Assembly: GCF_964656455.1 (NCBI RefSeq)
Contig: NC_135715.1
Location: forward strand, 41,736,603 to 41,800,602
Reading direction: 5' to 3'
DNA length: 64,000 nucleotides
Origin: Halichoerus grypus
Taxonomy: Eukaryota > Chordata > Mammalia > Carnivora > Phocidae
Shown here: one piece after another, positions 1-9,522 of the stretch
Position numbering within the stretch: position 1 is the stretch's first letter
Layout: the number at the start of each line of letters is the position of its first letter
Position numbers and translations under genes: made by a program
Notes under the pieces: generated by a model
Database searches by the model: none
What the model saw: only the letters and a program-made list of their open reading frames with translations
Told to the model about the DNA's origin: nothing

Positions 1-241
1 ATGGCTGTACAGAATGGTTGTAAATCTACCAGTTGTTGACCCTTGTGATTGTGTGGCTGACCGACAGTTGCGGCTGGCTACCCAGCCTCATGAGAGGGTG
101 TCATACAGCAAACCACTAGTCCAGGAAAACACTGCAATTCAAAATTTGAAGTACGGTTTCTATTGAATGTGTATCACTTTTGAATCATTATAAAGTCAAA
201 AATCATGTTGGACCACTGTAAATCAGGGATCATCTGTACAG
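1..241 (+). mobile_element. Tigger-like (TcMar) DNA transposon, 3' part
   Basis: The text runs through 'TTGAAGTACGGTTTCTATTG', then 'TTATAAAGTCAAAAATCATG', and stops at 'CAGGGATCATCTGTACA'. I recognise this as the 3' end of a pogo/Tigger-class element, where related copies end in 'GTCGGGGACCGTCTGTA'. The start lies outside the window, so the 5' inverted repeat cannot be checked. Exact family name uncertain. Confidence 0.6.
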
Positions 242-290
242 ATATATTAAATGTGTTAAAAATTTTAACATACTTAATAGAAATATCTTT

Positions 291-489
291 TTTTTTTTTT
301 TTAAAGATTTTATTTATTTATTTGAGAGAGAGAGAATGAGAGAGAGAGCACATGAGAGGGGGGAGGGTCAGAGGGAGGAGCAGACTCCCTGCAGAGCAGG
401 GAGCCCGATGCGGGACTCGATCCCGGGACTCCAGGATCATGACCTGAGCCGAAGGCAGTCGCTTAACCAACTGAGCCACCCAGGCACCC
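291..489 (-). mobile_element. SINEC (tRNA-Lys-derived carnivore SINE)
   Basis: Reverse-strand copy: a T-run (A-tail), AAGATTTTATTTATTTATTT, a GA-rich middle, and the tRNA-like head ending 'GAGCCACCCAGGCACCC'. It is flanked by the 13-bp target-site duplication TAGAAATATCTTT at 278-290 and 490-502. An open frame crossing it is SINE sequence, not a gene. Confidence 0.95.
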
Positions 490-544
490 TAGAAATATCT
501 TTAAGACATATCTTTAAGAACTGGTATAGAAAAGGTCTTTAAAA

Positions 545-1240
545 AGTATAAGCAGCAGAGATTATAAAATAATAGACTGGTGAATTTTACTACATTTAAC
601 AAATAAACCCCATTAAATAGGCATAATATCCAAGATCATAAATAGAAAAGAAATATTTATCCACAATGTATAAGAGAGTCTTCTAAAGTAATAAGAAAAA
701 AATTGTTTCAGTAAAATTGGACAAAGTTAATAAACAGGTATTCACCCAGAAATAGATACGAATGAGTAAAGCATATGAAAGCAGTTTCCAACAACACTAG
801 TCATCAGAAACTGAAATTAAAACATGTCACAATTATCAGATTGGAAAAAGACAAGTTAAAGCATGCTAATGCTCAATGTTGGTGGTGGTGTAGTAAAATG
901 GGAACTATCATAATCTGTTTTGGGAAATGTAACTTCGGGAGATTAATTGGTACTATCTTGTAAACTTGTAAAGTTAAAAATACATACTCTTGAATCAGTG
1001 CATATATATATATATATGAGAAATTCTTGTTTATGTACACTAGGGGAAGTGTTCAAAGAAGTACACTGCAGCATTAATTTTTTTCTAATAGCAAACTTGG
1101 AACTAACCTGAATAGTCATCAGTAGGGAAATGAATAAATCTATATGATGTATTCATGTAATATTACTCAAATTTAGGAATAAAATAAATGAAGTAGTTTT
1201 ATGTGTATCAAAAACAGAGAACACAAAAACCAAGTTTTTG
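545..1240 (+). mobile_element. Old L1 fragment, ORF2 3' part (sense)
   Basis: Diverged LINE-1 ORF2 text can be followed in order: 'ACTAGTCATCAGAAACTGAA', 'CAATTATCAGATTGG', a GTTGGTGGTGG block, then 'CATTAATTTTTTTCTAATAG' and 'GAATAAATCTATATGATG' near 1130. These match the L1 ORF2 C-terminal layout (…TCAGATTGGC…, …GTTGGTGAGGATG…). No open frame survives. A segment at 861-961 has a close relative at 2802-2925. Confidence 0.6.
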
Positions 1241-1344
1241 TCTGAAACAAAAGGTGGAGTAAAAAATTTAAGTCTTATGAGGATATTATTTTTCTCTTCC
1301 TTTTTTCCTTCCTTCTTTCTTTCATTCTTTCCTTCCAATAAGCT

Positions 1345-1590
1345 TTACTAAGTATATGCATATTATAAGTGCAAAGATTTAGCAGTGAATGAAATCCCTT
1401 CCCTCAAGGATTTCATATTCTGTTGGAGTAAAAAGACAATATGCATATAAACAAAATATATAGCATATCAGATATGACAAGTTCTGTGGAAAAAAAAAAA
1501 AGTCAATGGGGAAGGGAATAAAGAGTACTGAATGGGAAGTGGGAATATGATGTTTTACTGTTCAGTAAAGGCCTTGATTTTAAGGGGGAA
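1345..1590 (-). mobile_element. LINE2 (L2) 3' end, antisense
   Basis: Diverged match to the complement of the L2 3' region: 'TTAGCAGTGAATGAAATCCC', 'TCAAGGATTTCATATTCTG', then 'AGACAATATGCATATAAAC'. The consensus order is 'AGCAGTGAACAAAACA…CTTACATTCTAGTGG…AGACAATAAACA'. A short TTCC/TTTC pyrimidine-rich tract at about 1290-1335 precedes it. Confidence 0.55.
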
Positions 1591-2434
1591 TCTGCACTGA
1601 GTTGTAGTTATGTTTTTTTCTTAAATAATCTTAGGAAATTATTTTTGTAATTTATAAAACATTCCCAGTTTTTGTAATTGAGCAATTAAAATTTGATTTG
1701 TTTTCAATAATTCCAAGTATCTAAGTAAACTAAGTTATGCCCCAAGAAAGCACCATTTATTGATTCTTGATTATAGCAGTTTTGATTGATAGTTGCATGT
1801 GAGGATTGCTCATGATACACTATTAACATGTTCAATAGGAAATTCTTCTAATCCACTTATGATATGTTCTCATTATAGTTTCCATCCAACAAACAACTGA
1901 GGAAATTTTATTCCACTCCGCTATTGCATTAAGTCAGGGTTATTTGAAGGTTATGTTGTATTTTCTACAAGGTTGATTTGAAAGCATTTATAAATCTTTT
2001 AATCCCTGTGTACCGCTAAGCTTATTAAAATTTGGCATGTTAATAGTCGATGTTTGAAATTTTTAATCTGTTGGAAAGTTACACGTTGATTTTTATTTTT
2101 TTGCTTGTTTGTTTGCCAACCTGGGAATGGTTACGGAATGATGAGTAGCATAGCAGAAGAAATCACCCAGCTTATACTCTAACAATTTCCCACAAACTTG
2201 CTTAAGTGCATGCTTTTAAAAGTCATCTGTTTCCTATACTATTGTTTTACAAATGTGCTTTTGGTGAGCTAACTCTTAAATTTGGAGATTAACTCATATG
2301 GGGTAAATTGGCTATATTCAAAACCTATTATGTTGTTAAATTGCAATCAATGTTAATTTGTTGAATCATACAAGAGAATCATATTTACTAATTCTACTAC
2401 TAATAGTAATAATAATGCTAAAAATACTACTAGA
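1591..2434. other. Unassigned AT-rich sequence
   Basis: I see no gene, transposon or structured repeat here apart from a short ACTACTA-type tract at about 2390-2434, which forms the target site of the following SINE. Confidence 0.4.
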
Positions 2435-2626
2435 GGTGCCTGGGTGGTTCAGTCGGTTAAGCGTCTGCCTTCCACTCAGGTCATGATCTTAGGGTCCTGG
2501 GATCAAGCTCCTGTGTCAGGCTTCCTGCTCAGCAGGGAGTCTGCTTCTCCCACTCCCTCTGCTCCTCCCCGCTGCTCATGCTCTCTCTCTCTCTCAAATA
2601 AATAAATAAAATCTTAAAAAAATAAT
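2435..2626 (+). mobile_element. SINEC, sense
   Basis: The head 'GGTGCCTGGGTGGTTCAG' is followed by the GGTCATGATC body, a CT-rich stretch and an AAATAAATAAATAAAATCTT tail. The 13-bp duplication AAATACTACTAGA flanks it at 2422-2434 and 2627-2639. Several CpG-decay changes in the head suggest a moderately old copy. Confidence 0.95.
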
Positions 2627-2694
2627 AAATACTACTAGACTACTAAAAATACTACTACTAAAATTAAGACAGAGTCTAATAACAACTGGTTGAC

Positions 2695-2820
2695 TTACTA
2701 AGAATAGTGCTTCCCATGTTCCAGACATTACTGGAGAGAAGATGTTTTATAGTGTTAACTCTCATTTTACAGGTAATGGAACTGAGAAATAGTTGCCCAA
2801 GCATGCTAATGCTCAATATT
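2695..2820 (-). mobile_element. MIR SINE fragment, antisense
   Basis: 'GTTCCAGACATTACTGG', 'GTGTTAACTCTCATTTTACAG' and 'GGAACTGAGAAATAGTTGCC' follow the order of the complement of MIR (GTGCCAGGCACT…TTAACTCATTT…ATTTTACAGATGAGGAAACTGAG…TTGCCCAAGG). Heavily diverged, as expected for a pre-eutherian SINE. Confidence 0.65.
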
Positions 2821-2935
2821 GGTGTGGTGGTATAGTAAAATGGGAATTCTCATAATCTGTTTTTGGAAATATAACTTTAGAAAAGCATTTGAGAAATAAA
2901 TTGGGTATTAACTTGTAAAGTTATAAAGTTGTAAT
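2802..2935 (+). mobile_element. Old L1 ORF2 fragment related to 861-961
   Basis: It shares AAGCATGCTAATGCTCAAT exactly with 861-961, then 'TAGTAAAATGGGAA', 'TCATAATCTG' and 'AACTTGTAAAGTTA', with small indels. It directly follows or slightly overlaps the MIR fragment. Probably the same L1 region from the same subfamily, or a local duplicate. Confidence 0.5.
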
Positions 2936-3210
2936 GGTGTTTGGATTGGACTCAGAGACCACACATTTGAACACTGACCTATGATTATTTCTTTAAAGAA
3001 ATAATATGAAGCTTAAAATAGTTAGTGTAGTTCCTACAAAACCAAAATAATTATGTTTAGAACCTGATATATCAAAAAGAGATTGAACAGGAGAGAACTC
3101 ATTTCTCCATTTATACCACCTCCACAGACTGGCCTTTTCAAGTTATATGATTTTATAAAGTTTTTAAGACACAGTGATTTGAATTATGTTCTTGAATAAG
3201 CTCCTCTTCT

Positions 3211-3403
3211 TTTTTTAAATTTTTTTTAAAAAAGATTTTATTTATTTATTTGAGAGAGAGAGATCACAAGCAAGGGGGGAGGGGTAGAAGGAGAAGCAGA
3301 CTCCCTGCTGAGCAGGGCCCGATGCAGGACTCAATCCCAGGACCCTGGGATCATGATCTGAGCCAAAGGCAGATGCTTAACCGACTGAGCCACCCAGGTA
3401 CCT
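3211..3403 (-). mobile_element. SINEC, antisense
   Basis: T-rich tail complement, 'AAAAGATTTTATTTATTTATTT', GA-rich middle and the head ending 'GAGCCACCCAGGTACC'. A 17-bp duplication (GAATAAGCTCYTCTTCT, one mismatch) flanks it at 3194-3210 and 3404-3420. The body lacks a few bases after 'GAGCAGGG'. Confidence 0.95.
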
Positions 3404-3531
3404 GAATAAGCTCTTCTTCTAATCAGTGTATATACTATTGGTATCTCTCTAAAATGGAATTTAATTTTCAATAGTTTAATAAGGACATCATCAAAAAACA
3501 GCTGAGATATTTAAACATTAATATGTCATTA

Positions 3532-4600
3532 TTTTAAAACAGCTTTATTGAGATAAAATTCACATGCCATGAATTCATCCATTTAAAGTGAGAATTCAGT
3601 TTCTAATATACTCACAGGAGCTGTGCAGTCATCACAACTTTCTAATTTTAGAAAATATACATCACCCTAGAAGAATCCCATACTTGTTAGCAGTCACTTT
3701 CCATTCCCCTAACCCTAGTCCCTAGCAACCACTGCTCTATTTGCTGTCACTTTGAATATGCTTATTCTGAACATTTTATATAATAGAATCATACAATATA
3801 TAATCTTTTGTGACTAGCTTTCACTTAGCATAATGTTTTCAAGGTTCATCCATGTATTTTATGCATCAGTACTTCATTTTTCTAGCTGCCGAGTAATATT
3901 CCATTGTATGGATAGACCACATTTGCTTATGCATTATTTGATGGACATGTGGGCTATTTACACTCTTTGGCTGGTATGAATAATGCTATTAACTTTCATT
4001 ACAAGTTTTTGTTTGGACATATATTTTCTATTGGCTAAATATCTAGAATTTGAATTGATTAGTCATATAGAAACTTTATGTTTAACATTTTGATAAACAG
4101 CCAGGCTGTTTTTCAAAGAACTGCATCATTTAACATTTTCATCAGCAACATATGAGAGTTCTAATTTCTCCAGTTCTTGGCCAACATTTGTTATTATATG
4201 TCTTTTTGGTCACAGTCATCCTAGAGAGTGTGAAGTGATATTATTTTCTCAGATGGCTAATGAATTAGAGCATTTTTCATGGTACTTTATATGTATTTTT
4301 GAAGAAATGTCTATTCAAATCACTTAACCAATTTTAATTAGACTATCTGTCTTTTTTTTTGTAGTTGTAAGTTTTTTAAAAATACTTTCTGGATACAAGT
4401 TGCTTGTCAGATGTATGATTTGCAAGTATGTTCTCTCATTCTATGAATTTTCTTTTCACTTGATGGTGTCCTTTAAAACGCAACAGTTTTTAATGTTGAT
4501 GAAGTCCAATTTATGTAATTTTTTCTTTTGTCACTTATTCTTTTGGCACCATATCTAAGAAGTAAAATGTATTTGATATGGATAGAAAAAAATACCTTTC
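3532..4600 (-). mobile_element. Old L1, antisense (3' UTR into ORF2)
   Basis: Reads as the complement of an L1 3' end: 'CAGCTTTATTGAGATAAAATT', 'TCATCACAACTTTCTAATTT', 'TAATATTCCATTGTATGGAT', then deeper ORF2 sequence such as 'AATTTCTCCAG', 'GAAATGTCTATTCAAATC' and 'TGATGAAGTCCAATTTATG'. This order is collinear with L1M-class elements. No young insertion interrupts it. A 67-residue reverse-strand open frame at its right end has no meaning. Confidence 0.85.
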
Positions 4601-4754
4601 CATTACTGAATACCTCTAGAATCTCGGTGATAATTTTAACAACTGAAGTCACTCTTATTGGGAAATGTAGATTCACAGAATATCATGGCCTTTAGAAAAA
4701 ATCAATGATAAATGACAACGTAACATTTGGACTCATAATGAAAAACCAAAGAAA

Positions 4755-4963
4755 GGGGCGCCTGGGTGGCTCAGTCGTTAAGCGCCTGCCTTCGGCTCAG
4801 GTCATGATCCCAGGGTCCTGGGATCGAGCCCCGCATCGGGCTCCCTGCTCAGCAAGAAGCCTGCTTCTCCCTCTCCCACTCCCCCTGCTTGTGTTCCCTC
4901 TCTCTCTTGCTGTGTCTCTGTCAAATAAATAAAATCTTAAAAAAAAATTAAAAAAAAAAAAAA
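4755..4963 (+). mobile_element. SINEC, sense, near-consensus
   Basis: Starts with GGGGCGCCTGGGTGGCTCAG and ends in AAATAAATAAAATCTT followed by a long A-tail broken by TT. The CpGs in the head are largely kept, so this is a younger copy. Imperfect duplication AACCAAAGAAA / AAACAAAGAAA at 4744-4754 and 4964-4974. The open frames on both strands here are SINE-derived. Confidence 0.95.
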
Positions 4964-4974
4964 AAACAAAGAAA

Positions 4975-5533
4975 ATTAGCTTTTTAATTCTTGATATTCT
5001 GTATGAATACCCAACACAGGTGGGCATATTACTAGCTGAAATTTTAATAGGAATGCAGAGCTCATAAGGTTATAAAAAATTAAAATAATTTTGTCAAATA
5101 ACAAGGATTAAAAAAGAAACCTCTCACTGATTGGCTCAAAAGTTATCTTTTGTCAATAACAGAATGTAAAGAGTACTTAAACTGTTACTCTTTCAAAAGA
5201 GGAGTAAAAATCACTCTACGATTCTGTTTTGGAATTTCAGCTATGTAATTTTTGAAGTTCCTAAAACTGAAAGGCATCCTTAAAAAAAACGCTTTTTATT
5301 TATATTTCCTTCTTCATAAAAAAGGTATTTTATCAATTGTAAAACATATAACATCAATAGATATATTGGAAGATAAGATTGATATGTAACTTTAAAACTT
5401 ACTCCTTATCACATATTTCAAAATTTATGTTTATGAAAATAAACTAATTACCATTATTAATTAGCTTTATGGACTGAAGTAGTCATGATTTTGAACTAAT
5501 CAAATATACTCATCTTAATAACATGCCATATAT
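4975..5533. other. Unassigned AT-rich sequence
   Basis: No recognisable gene or repeat. Sequence is AT-rich with short A-runs only. Confidence 0.4.
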
Positions 5534-6115
5534 TATGGACTGAATTGTATTCACTCAAAATTGATATGCTGATGCCCTAAGCCCCAGTGTGACTGTATTT
5601 GGAGACAGGGCCTTTAAGGAGAGAATTAAAATTAAATGACACTATAAGGTTGGGACCCTAATCGAATAGGCCTGGTGTCCTTATAAGAAGAGAAAGAGAT
5701 ACCAGAAATCTCTCTGCATGTGCACACAAAGGAAAGACCATGTGAAGACACAGTGAAAGGGCAGCAGTCTGGAAGCTGAGAATCTTCACCAGAAACCAAC
5801 CCTATTGACACCTTATTTTAGATTTCTAGCCTCCAGCAATGTAAAACAAAGAATAAATTTCCATCATTTAAGAAGTCAGTGGTACTCATGAGAGACTGTG
5901 GACTCTGAGAAACAAACTGAGGGTTCTAGAGGGGAGGGGGCTGGGGCGATGGGTTAGCCTGGTGATGGGTATTAAAGAGGGCATGTATTAAATGGAGCAC
6001 TGGGTGTTATATGCAAACAATGAATCATGGAACACTACATCAAAAAAAAATAAATTAATTAAAAAAAAAGATGTCTGTGGTACTTTGTTATGGGAGTATA
6101 AGCAGACTAATTCGC
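5534..6115 (+). mobile_element. MaLR (MLT1/MST-like) solo LTR, split by an L1
   Basis: 'ATTATGGACTGAATTGTATTC', 'GATATGCTGATGCCCTAAG', 'GGAGACAGGGCCTTTAAGG', 'CTTATAAGAAGAG', 'ACCATGTGAAGACACAG', 'CTAGCCTCCAGCAATG' and 'GAATAAATTTCCATCATTTA' are collinear with an ERVL-MaLR LTR. The last part resumes after the L1 as 'GGTACTTTGTTATGGGAGTA' and 'AGCAGACTAA'. It is a solo LTR with no internal viral genes. The right boundary near 6110 is approximate. Confidence 0.8.
5886..6068 (+). mobile_element. Carnivore-type L1 3' end inserted in the MaLR LTR
   Basis: 'CATGAGAGACTGTGGACTC', 'GAGAAACAAACTGAGGGTTC', 'GAGCACTGGGTGTTATATGC' and 'GAATCATGGAACACTACATC' lead into an A-rich tail. This is a strongly 5'-truncated L1 3' UTR, the same family as the piece at 23151-23934. 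Flanking 15-bp duplication AGAAGTCAGTGGTAC / AGATGTCTGTGGTAC (13 of 15 match) at 5871-5885 and 6069-6083. An open frame starting at 5992 crosses the junction and is spurious. Confidence 0.88.
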
Positions 6116-6640
6116 CACTGATATTCATAGGTTGGGCCCAACATCAGATTTTATTTGATATAATATATGGGAAAAGAACATTTGCAGAAAAATCACGTAT
6201 CTGTTTATATATATTGAAGTCAACTCTGTTGCATGGAATTTTAATGAGAATTTTAGGAGTTCAGTTTTTTTTTATTTTAAATACTAAACATAAAAATCTA
6301 GTTTATTTCAGCAAATTCAGTAATTTTATTAATGACATTTAATCTTTTTCTCTAAAGCATCCTGTTTTTATCAAGTAAGAAATTCTATTGTATTCGAGCC
6401 AGATATCAAATAGACTTCATATAGATATTTTATTGAAACTCTGGTTCCAGCAACAGTAATCTAAAAACCCTGTAGTTTTATGTCAACTTTGATCAGATCA
6501 TTGTAGAGAAAGCTTTGCCATATTTGTCAGTCAGTGATAATCATCAAATAGTATCAACTAGAAGAGTTGTCATGAAAATATTCATAAAATAAGTGGTCAA
6601 TATTTCCCTTTGGTCTCATTTCAGACTGTGCTATCGTCCA
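6116..6640. other. Unassigned AT-rich sequence
   Basis: Nothing recognisable. It includes a read-through frame from the LTR/L1 junction with no protein character. Confidence 0.4.
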
Positions 6641-7115
6641 TTTGCCCCTCCAGCTTTATTCCTCATCCTTCTCCTCCTAACTCCTTGCCCTAAAATGCTG
6701 GCCTATATGTACTCCATCACTGGATTTCTTGTTTTCTAGCTCCTGCTTTATGTCAGCCAATGAGATCCCTGAAAGGTGGTCAACCAGCACAGTAAAGTGA
6801 GGGCATTCATTCCTCTGGCTCCCTACAGTGTTACCCTAGTTTGGTTGTGTTCCACGACTAGAAGTCGCTGCTCTTCATAAGCTATCTGTCCTTTTCTCCT
6901 AGGTCTTGGCAAATGCTCCCTAACCTACCTTCCTTCTTTTAGTTCTAGAAGTGGTAATAGCTTTGCCATAATAAGCTCCTTAGAATCATACCACCCTTTC
7001 TGATATGCCATACTCTGCTCACACTTTTATAAATATTCTCTTTATTAAAAACTCCCTGAAGTATTCTAATTTGACTGTGCCATCTGTTTCATGCTGATAC
7101 CCTGCCTGAGACGGA
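6641..7115 (+). repeat. Ancient interspersed repeat, class uncertain
   Basis: 'TAGCTCCTGCTTTATGTCAG', 'CAATGAGATCCCTGAAAGG', 'TTCTAGAAGTGGTAATAGC', 'TCTTTATTAAAAACTCCCTG' and 'TTGACTGTGCCATCTGTTTC' resemble a widespread old mammalian repeat (L1 3'-end or LTR type). I recognise the pattern but cannot name the family. No target-site duplication was found. Confidence 0.4.
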
Positions 7116-8254
7116 GATCTAACTTCCAAACAGACACTTTCAATTTTGAAGAAACTTATGTAACTTGTGTTAGTAATATGATGCTAATGTAGTCAAATTA
7201 AAACATCACGAAAACATTTATTTAAACCGATTTTCTCCAAATTATCTATGTGCCAGCTTAGAATTACTAATCTTAGTAATCACAAAGTATGAGTCAGATT
7301 TCTGTAATGAGCCTTGTAGACCTTTCCTGGTAATGAAAAATTATTTGAAACCTTAAAAATGTCACAATATTAAACAAAGCAATTAAAGATCGTGACATAG
7401 ATTCATGAAATTTAGAATTCTATTGTGGCGATCAAACTGGTAAGTTTTTACATTAAAAGTTGATTTGAGCTTCCTATGGTATAAAAAGAACATGTTGTGA
7501 ACCAGAGGAAGTAGAACATTCTTTTCACCATATACAGAGCTGCATAAAATGGAGATACTATATTTGTAGCAAACATAAAATGCAGGGTACTATATTTAGC
7601 AAGTCTCATTTCATGCATCTAGGATGGAAACTGGTGTTTATACTTATAAAAAAGAAACTCAAGATTTTGATGAACCAATTTTGGAAATCATTACTCTATC
7701 AAGCCTTTCTATCTGAGAAAATGTTCATCTTTCAAGTCTGAGCTTACACTCTGTTACTTCTGCACTTCCCCTAAGTAACCCCAACTTAAAAACATTTCCT
7801 TGGGAATCCAGTCTTCATTCTTACGCAGATTTGATTCTCTCTTCTGTCCTGCTCTTTCTTTTTTTCTTCGGTTATTGAGGAAGGAAAAAGAAAGAAGTTA
7901 AAAAAGAAAGCATGATAATGTAGTGTGGATAATACTTTTAGTGCTCAGAGAATTCCCATCCATTCCTCTAAATTTCCTAGCTTCTAGTGAATTTGGGTTA
8001 GAGTCATAAGGCCAGTTCCGTCATGTAAAATATGAGTAAAAGCAATAAAGAAATTAGGCCAAAAGAAGGGTGCAGCTCTCAAAAGCAGTAACACTTGGCC
8101 TAGGATCTAAGAGCACATCTGTGAAAAAATTATTCTTGAATGTTGAAGATGATTATCTGTATCAGGTAGTGAGAAAAATATTTAGTAATACTGCTGTATG
8201 TTCTAAGTAGAAAAAAAAAACGACATTGTTTCTTCACTCAGTCGGGAGCTTTAA
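7116..8254. other. Mostly unassigned; possible weak L2 trace
   Basis: AT-rich. 7735-7865 ('CAAGTCTGAGCTTACACTCTG' onwards) is weakly like the L2 segment 'AGGTCTCAGCTCAAATGTCACC', but too diverged to call. An A-run lies at about 8209-8220. Confidence 0.3.
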
Positions 8255-8590
8255 GGGGAAAAAGCTGGAAAACAGGTTAAAAATATGTGCCAGTTGTTAC
8301 TGAATATGTTGAGCAAGACATTACAAGAAAGAGATGGGCTTAAGAAGGAATCGGCAGATTCAATAATTAAGAAGGAGACAAACAGGAGCCTTAAGGAACA
8401 GGACAAACTACTGCTCCTAGATCCCAAATAGGTACAAAAGGGATTAACAAAAACTCTGAACAAAATGATCAAACGACTCAGGGATAAACAGATTAAGGCC
8501 AAAGACTTTACACGTATTTCTCCTGATATCTTCAATGCAGACAACATTAGACTGAGAGAGAGGCATGAGGCACCCCAGTTCCCTCATCTT
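8255..8590 (+). other. Unrecognised reading frame with one stop (possible coding remnant)
   Basis: In one plus-strand frame there are 112 codons with a single in-frame TAG (8429-8431), bounded by TAA at 8252-8254 and 8591-8593. The conceptual peptide is Lys/Glu/Leu-rich in its first half and coiled-coil-like, including 'LSKTLQERDGLKKESADS' and, after the stop, 'IKAKDFTRISPDIFNAD'. I do not recognise the family. The opposite strand is also open over 8251-8547, which argues that low stop density may be compositional. It may be a decayed retrocopy or chance. The last 20 bases overlap the start of a MIR. Confidence 0.25.
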
Positions 8591-8690
8591 TAAAACAGAC
8601 ATTAGTTTCTACTTATAGAGTTATTGCAGGAATTAAATGAGTAAACATACATAAAGCACTAGAAAGATGCTACTCACTCATACTAGTTTA
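8570..8690 (+). mobile_element. MIR SINE fragment, sense
   Basis: 'CCAGTTCCCTCATCTTTAAA', 'ATAGAGTTATTGCAGGAATT', 'AAATGAGTAAACATACATAA' and 'AGCACTAGAAAGATGCTACTC' follow the MIR 3' half (CAGTTTCCTCATCTGTAAAA…GGTTGTTGTGAGGATTAAATGAG…AAGCGCTTAGAACAGTG). Confidence 0.8.
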
Positions 8691-9178
8691 AATATATACC
8701 GAAATGTTGCTTTCCTTAAATGTTTTCTGAGAGATATTATGCCTGATTTTCTCCTTGTGATACTGTAAAAAACAAATACCTAACAAAGTAAGGACAGAAA
8801 CTGCATATCAATTTTATCTAGATACCTGATAAAATAATATATTACCGTATTGAGGCTCTGTGTCTTATTTGTAATTTTAAAAATCTGATGGGAAAGTAGA
8901 GTCAGTGAATAATATGTTTCTGAATGCCTGCTATACTTGTAAAAAAGTCGAGCTACAGTCTTAAAATGAGTCTACTGTAATCATCAATATAAGATAAAGA
9001 TAGACAATTTTTTAAAGTGTTATGGGCCATGGCCCAATGATGTATACAACTTTTTCTAACTAATTAAATGTACTACATAAAGCCAGATGTTATTGTCTAA
9101 ACTCTAAACATTCCAGTGTTAAATCTGCAGTTTTCATAAATATTGTTGTTGGTTAAGAAGCACAGAGTTATTTTGTAG

Positions 9179-9273
9179 AAAGAAAGAAAAAGGAGACAAG
9201 GAAAGAAAAAAGTGAAAGAGAGGGACAGAGGGGGAGGGAAGGAAAAAGGGAAAATGGAAGGGAGATAGGGAAG
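9179..9273. repeat. Homopurine (GA-rich) tract
   Basis: About 95 bases almost free of pyrimidines (AAAG/GGGA/GGAGA mixtures) with only a few interruptions. Not an obvious SINE remnant, because neither the tRNA head nor the AAGATTTTATTT motif is next to it. The reverse-strand open frame here reads as Ser/Phe/Pro repeats and is an artefact of composition. Confidence 0.8.
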
Positions 9274-9491
9274 AGACTTGTCAAATGTCCTTAATAATTC
9301 TGATTCAGTGGGTATACTGTGGTATCCAGAAATGTGTTTTTTCAATAAGCATGCCAGGGAGCTACAAAAATTACTATATTATGAGAAAACTGCTTAACTC
9401 TTACAATGGGTTATGAAACAGATTTTAAAGGATTGTTAACAAATTAATAAATTATAAAGACTAAAATTCAGTATTGTCTTTTATTTTAAAG

Positions 9492-9522
9492 TAGGATTTG
9501 TCAAAAAATAGGATTTGTCAAA
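9492..9522 (+). repeat. 14-bp direct duplication with AAA spacer
   Basis: TAGGATTTGTCAAA occurs at 9492-9505 and 9509-9522, separated by AAA. Could be replication slippage or a degenerate tail-only insertion. Confidence 0.7.

Noticed and set aside
291..489. Possible tRNA genes at SINE heads (for example the complement of GGCTCAG…TTAAGCG)
   Set aside because: The heads are tRNA-derived but embedded in full SINEC units with GA-rich middles, A-tails and target-site duplications. None has an intact cloverleaf separate from a SINE.
8251..8547. 98-codon reverse-strand open frame
   Set aside because: Ser/Leu/Phe-rich low-complexity translation with no recognisable motif. The plus-strand frame in the same place is the more protein-like of the two.
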